Below are positions 33,018 through 33,874 of a stretch of DNA of 33,874 bases, in pieces. The stretch spans positions 1 to 33,874 of the forward strand of contig JAITTA010000287.1 in the NCBI GenBank assembly GCA_031287395.1, written 5' to 3'. This stretch comes from Dysgonamonadaceae bacterium (lineage in GTDB: Bacteria > Bacteroidota > Bacteroidia > Bacteroidales > Azobacteroidaceae). The position numbers and the translations under genes were made by a program. Below the pieces are notes generated by a model. The model did not search any database. It saw nothing but the letters and a program-made list of their open reading frames with translations, and had not been told where the DNA came from. Numbering within the stretch: the stretch's first letter is position 1; every line of letters starts with the position of its first letter.

Positions 33018-33874
33018 ATGCTCACCCCTCTCTTCCGCACTCTCTGTCTTCCCGTCACGCTCCACAGCGCCTGGAAGCTCGTCAAATCGAAAAACTCCGC
33101 CGGAGGAATCGACGGACTTTCCATTGTGCAGTTTGAGGAGAATCTGGCGGAAAACCTGGCGGATTTGCGGCAGGAATTAATTCATAAAACCTGGAATCCC
33201 GAACCGTACCTGCGGGTGGAAATTCCAAAAAAAGAAACGGAAATCCGCCGGTTAGGCTTGTTAAGCATCCGGGATAAAATCGTGCAGCAGGCAATCAAAA
33301 CGCTGATTGAACCGAAGATGGAGAAACTGTTCCTGAATAACAGTTACGGTTATCGTCCCGGAAAAGGGCCTGCAAGAGCGATTCGCCGGGTGATGTATAT
33401 CTATAATCAGGTGAAGCGGGGTTGGGTAGCTAAGCTGGATATCGATGATTATTTCGATACCATCAAGCAGGAACAACTGTTTATCAGCCTGCAAAACTTG
33501 TTGAAAGACGAGGAAATCGTGCGGCTGATTGAGCTTTGCCTGAAAACGGGAGTGGTTACGAAGCAATTGAAATGGAGCGAAACCGGCAAAGGCCTGCCGC
33601 AGGGAGCGGTTTTGTCCCCGTTGCTGGCTAATTTTTATTTGCATCCTTTCGATCAATTTGTGGTAAACAAAATCCCAAACTATGTCCGTTACGCCGATGA
33701 TTTCTTGGTAATTTCGGGCAATAGAGAGGAATTGGAGACAACTGTCCGGGATATTGAAGCTATATTGGAGAGCAAATTTTCATTGAAGCTGAACACCCCC
33801 GTCATTACCGACCTGGAAACGGGAACGGAGTTTTTAGGGATATGGATCAAGCGGTCGGGGTTAACATTGACCGA
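33018..33874 (+). CDS. CRISPR-associated reverse transcriptase, possibly RT-Cas1 (N-terminal part)
   Basis: The frame opens at ATG 33018 and is still open at the right edge, giving 285 residues. It is a group II intron-like reverse transcriptase: NSAGGIDGLS (motif 0 region), RLGLLSIRDKIVQQAI, NNSYGYRPGKGPARAI, KLDIDDYFDTI with the first metal-binding Asp141, GLPQGAVLSPLLANFYL (192-208) and VRYADDFLVI with YADD at 225-228. All three catalytic Asp residues are present. Next to a type III operon, such enzymes are usually fused to or encoded with Cas1 and allow spacers to be taken from RNA. The fusion cannot be seen here. A group II intron maturase is the alternative, but the 23-nt gap from the CRISPR operon argues against it. 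G+C is high (32 of 60 bases from 33541), unlike the genes just upstream. Confidence 0.88.
   Translation, partial: MLTPLFRTLCLPVTLHSAWKLVKSKNSAGGIDGLSIVQFEENLAENLADLRQELIHKTWNPEPYLRVEIPKKETEIRRLGLLSIRDKIVQQAIKTLIEPKMEKLFLNNSYGYRPGKGPARAIRRVMYIYNQVKRGWVAKLDIDDYFDTIKQEQLFISLQNLLKDEEIVRLIELCLKTGVVTKQLKWSETGKGLPQGAVLSPLLANFYLHPFDQFVVNKIPNYVRYADDFLVISGNREELETTVRDIEAILESKFSLKLNTPVITDLETGTEFLGIWIKRSGLTLT

Noticed and set aside
21931..33874. CRISPR array within the operon
   Set aside because: No set of regularly spaced direct repeats was found anywhere in the window; the array probably lies outside it.
33018..33874. Group II intron with its maturase
   Set aside because: No intron RNA domain V/VI structure or interrupted gene is visible near the start, and the RT follows the CRISPR operon by 23 nt.

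Overview
The window comes from a member of the Bacteroidota, most likely the order Bacteroidales. The evidence is a SusC/SusD pair, a TonB-dependent receptor starting with a carboxypeptidase-regulatory-like domain, a propeller-type sensor/AraC regulator, many lipoproteins with the lipobox next to the signal peptide, and promoters of the TTTG-N19-TAnnTTTG type rather than sigma70 boxes. The genus cannot be fixed from the sequence.

Layout. 1-2889: end of a serine beta-lactamase-like hydrolase, then a CPA2-type cation/proton antiporter. 2948-7307 (minus): a TonB-dependent receptor followed by a beta-helix-like lipoprotein, probably one operon. 7308-7985: a decayed intergenic stretch with a 48-bp IS3-like terminal scar and a broken small lipoprotein gene. 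7986-8852: a secreted esterase. 8878-21641: a polysaccharide utilisation locus (PUL) made of a divergent one-piece sensor/AraC regulator, SusC, SusD, a GH97 domain fused to an alginate-lyase-like domain, a scar built from fragments of two other glycosidase genes, and a GH88 unsaturated glucuronyl hydrolase. A lyase plus GH88 points to a uronic-acid-containing glycan.

21931 to the right edge: a type III-B CRISPR-Cas operon, all on the plus strand with gaps of 28 nt or less or short overlaps. The order is cas6, a DHH-family phosphodiesterase (NrN type), a CorA-type membrane effector, a small two-helix membrane/coiled-coil protein, cmr1, cas10 (cmr2, no HD domain, cyclase motif intact), cmr3, cmr4, cmr5, cmr6, a TPR-like/DUF2971 protein, and a reverse transcriptase that runs off the window. 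CorA plus a DHH phosphodiesterase plus an HD-less Cas10 is the hallmark of the SAM-AMP signalling form of type III immunity described in Bacteroides fragilis. Target RNA bound by the Cmr complex should switch on Cas10, the nucleotide messenger should open or activate CorA in the inner membrane, and NrN should clear the messenger. The 155-residue membrane protein and the DUF2971 protein sit inside this operon and have no role I can name; they are the best candidates for something undescribed. No CRISPR array or cas1/cas2 is visible; they may lie to the right of the window.

The nrn-to-DUF2971 block is strikingly AT-rich compared with the PUL and with the reverse transcriptase, which suggests that the effector module has a different origin from its surroundings.
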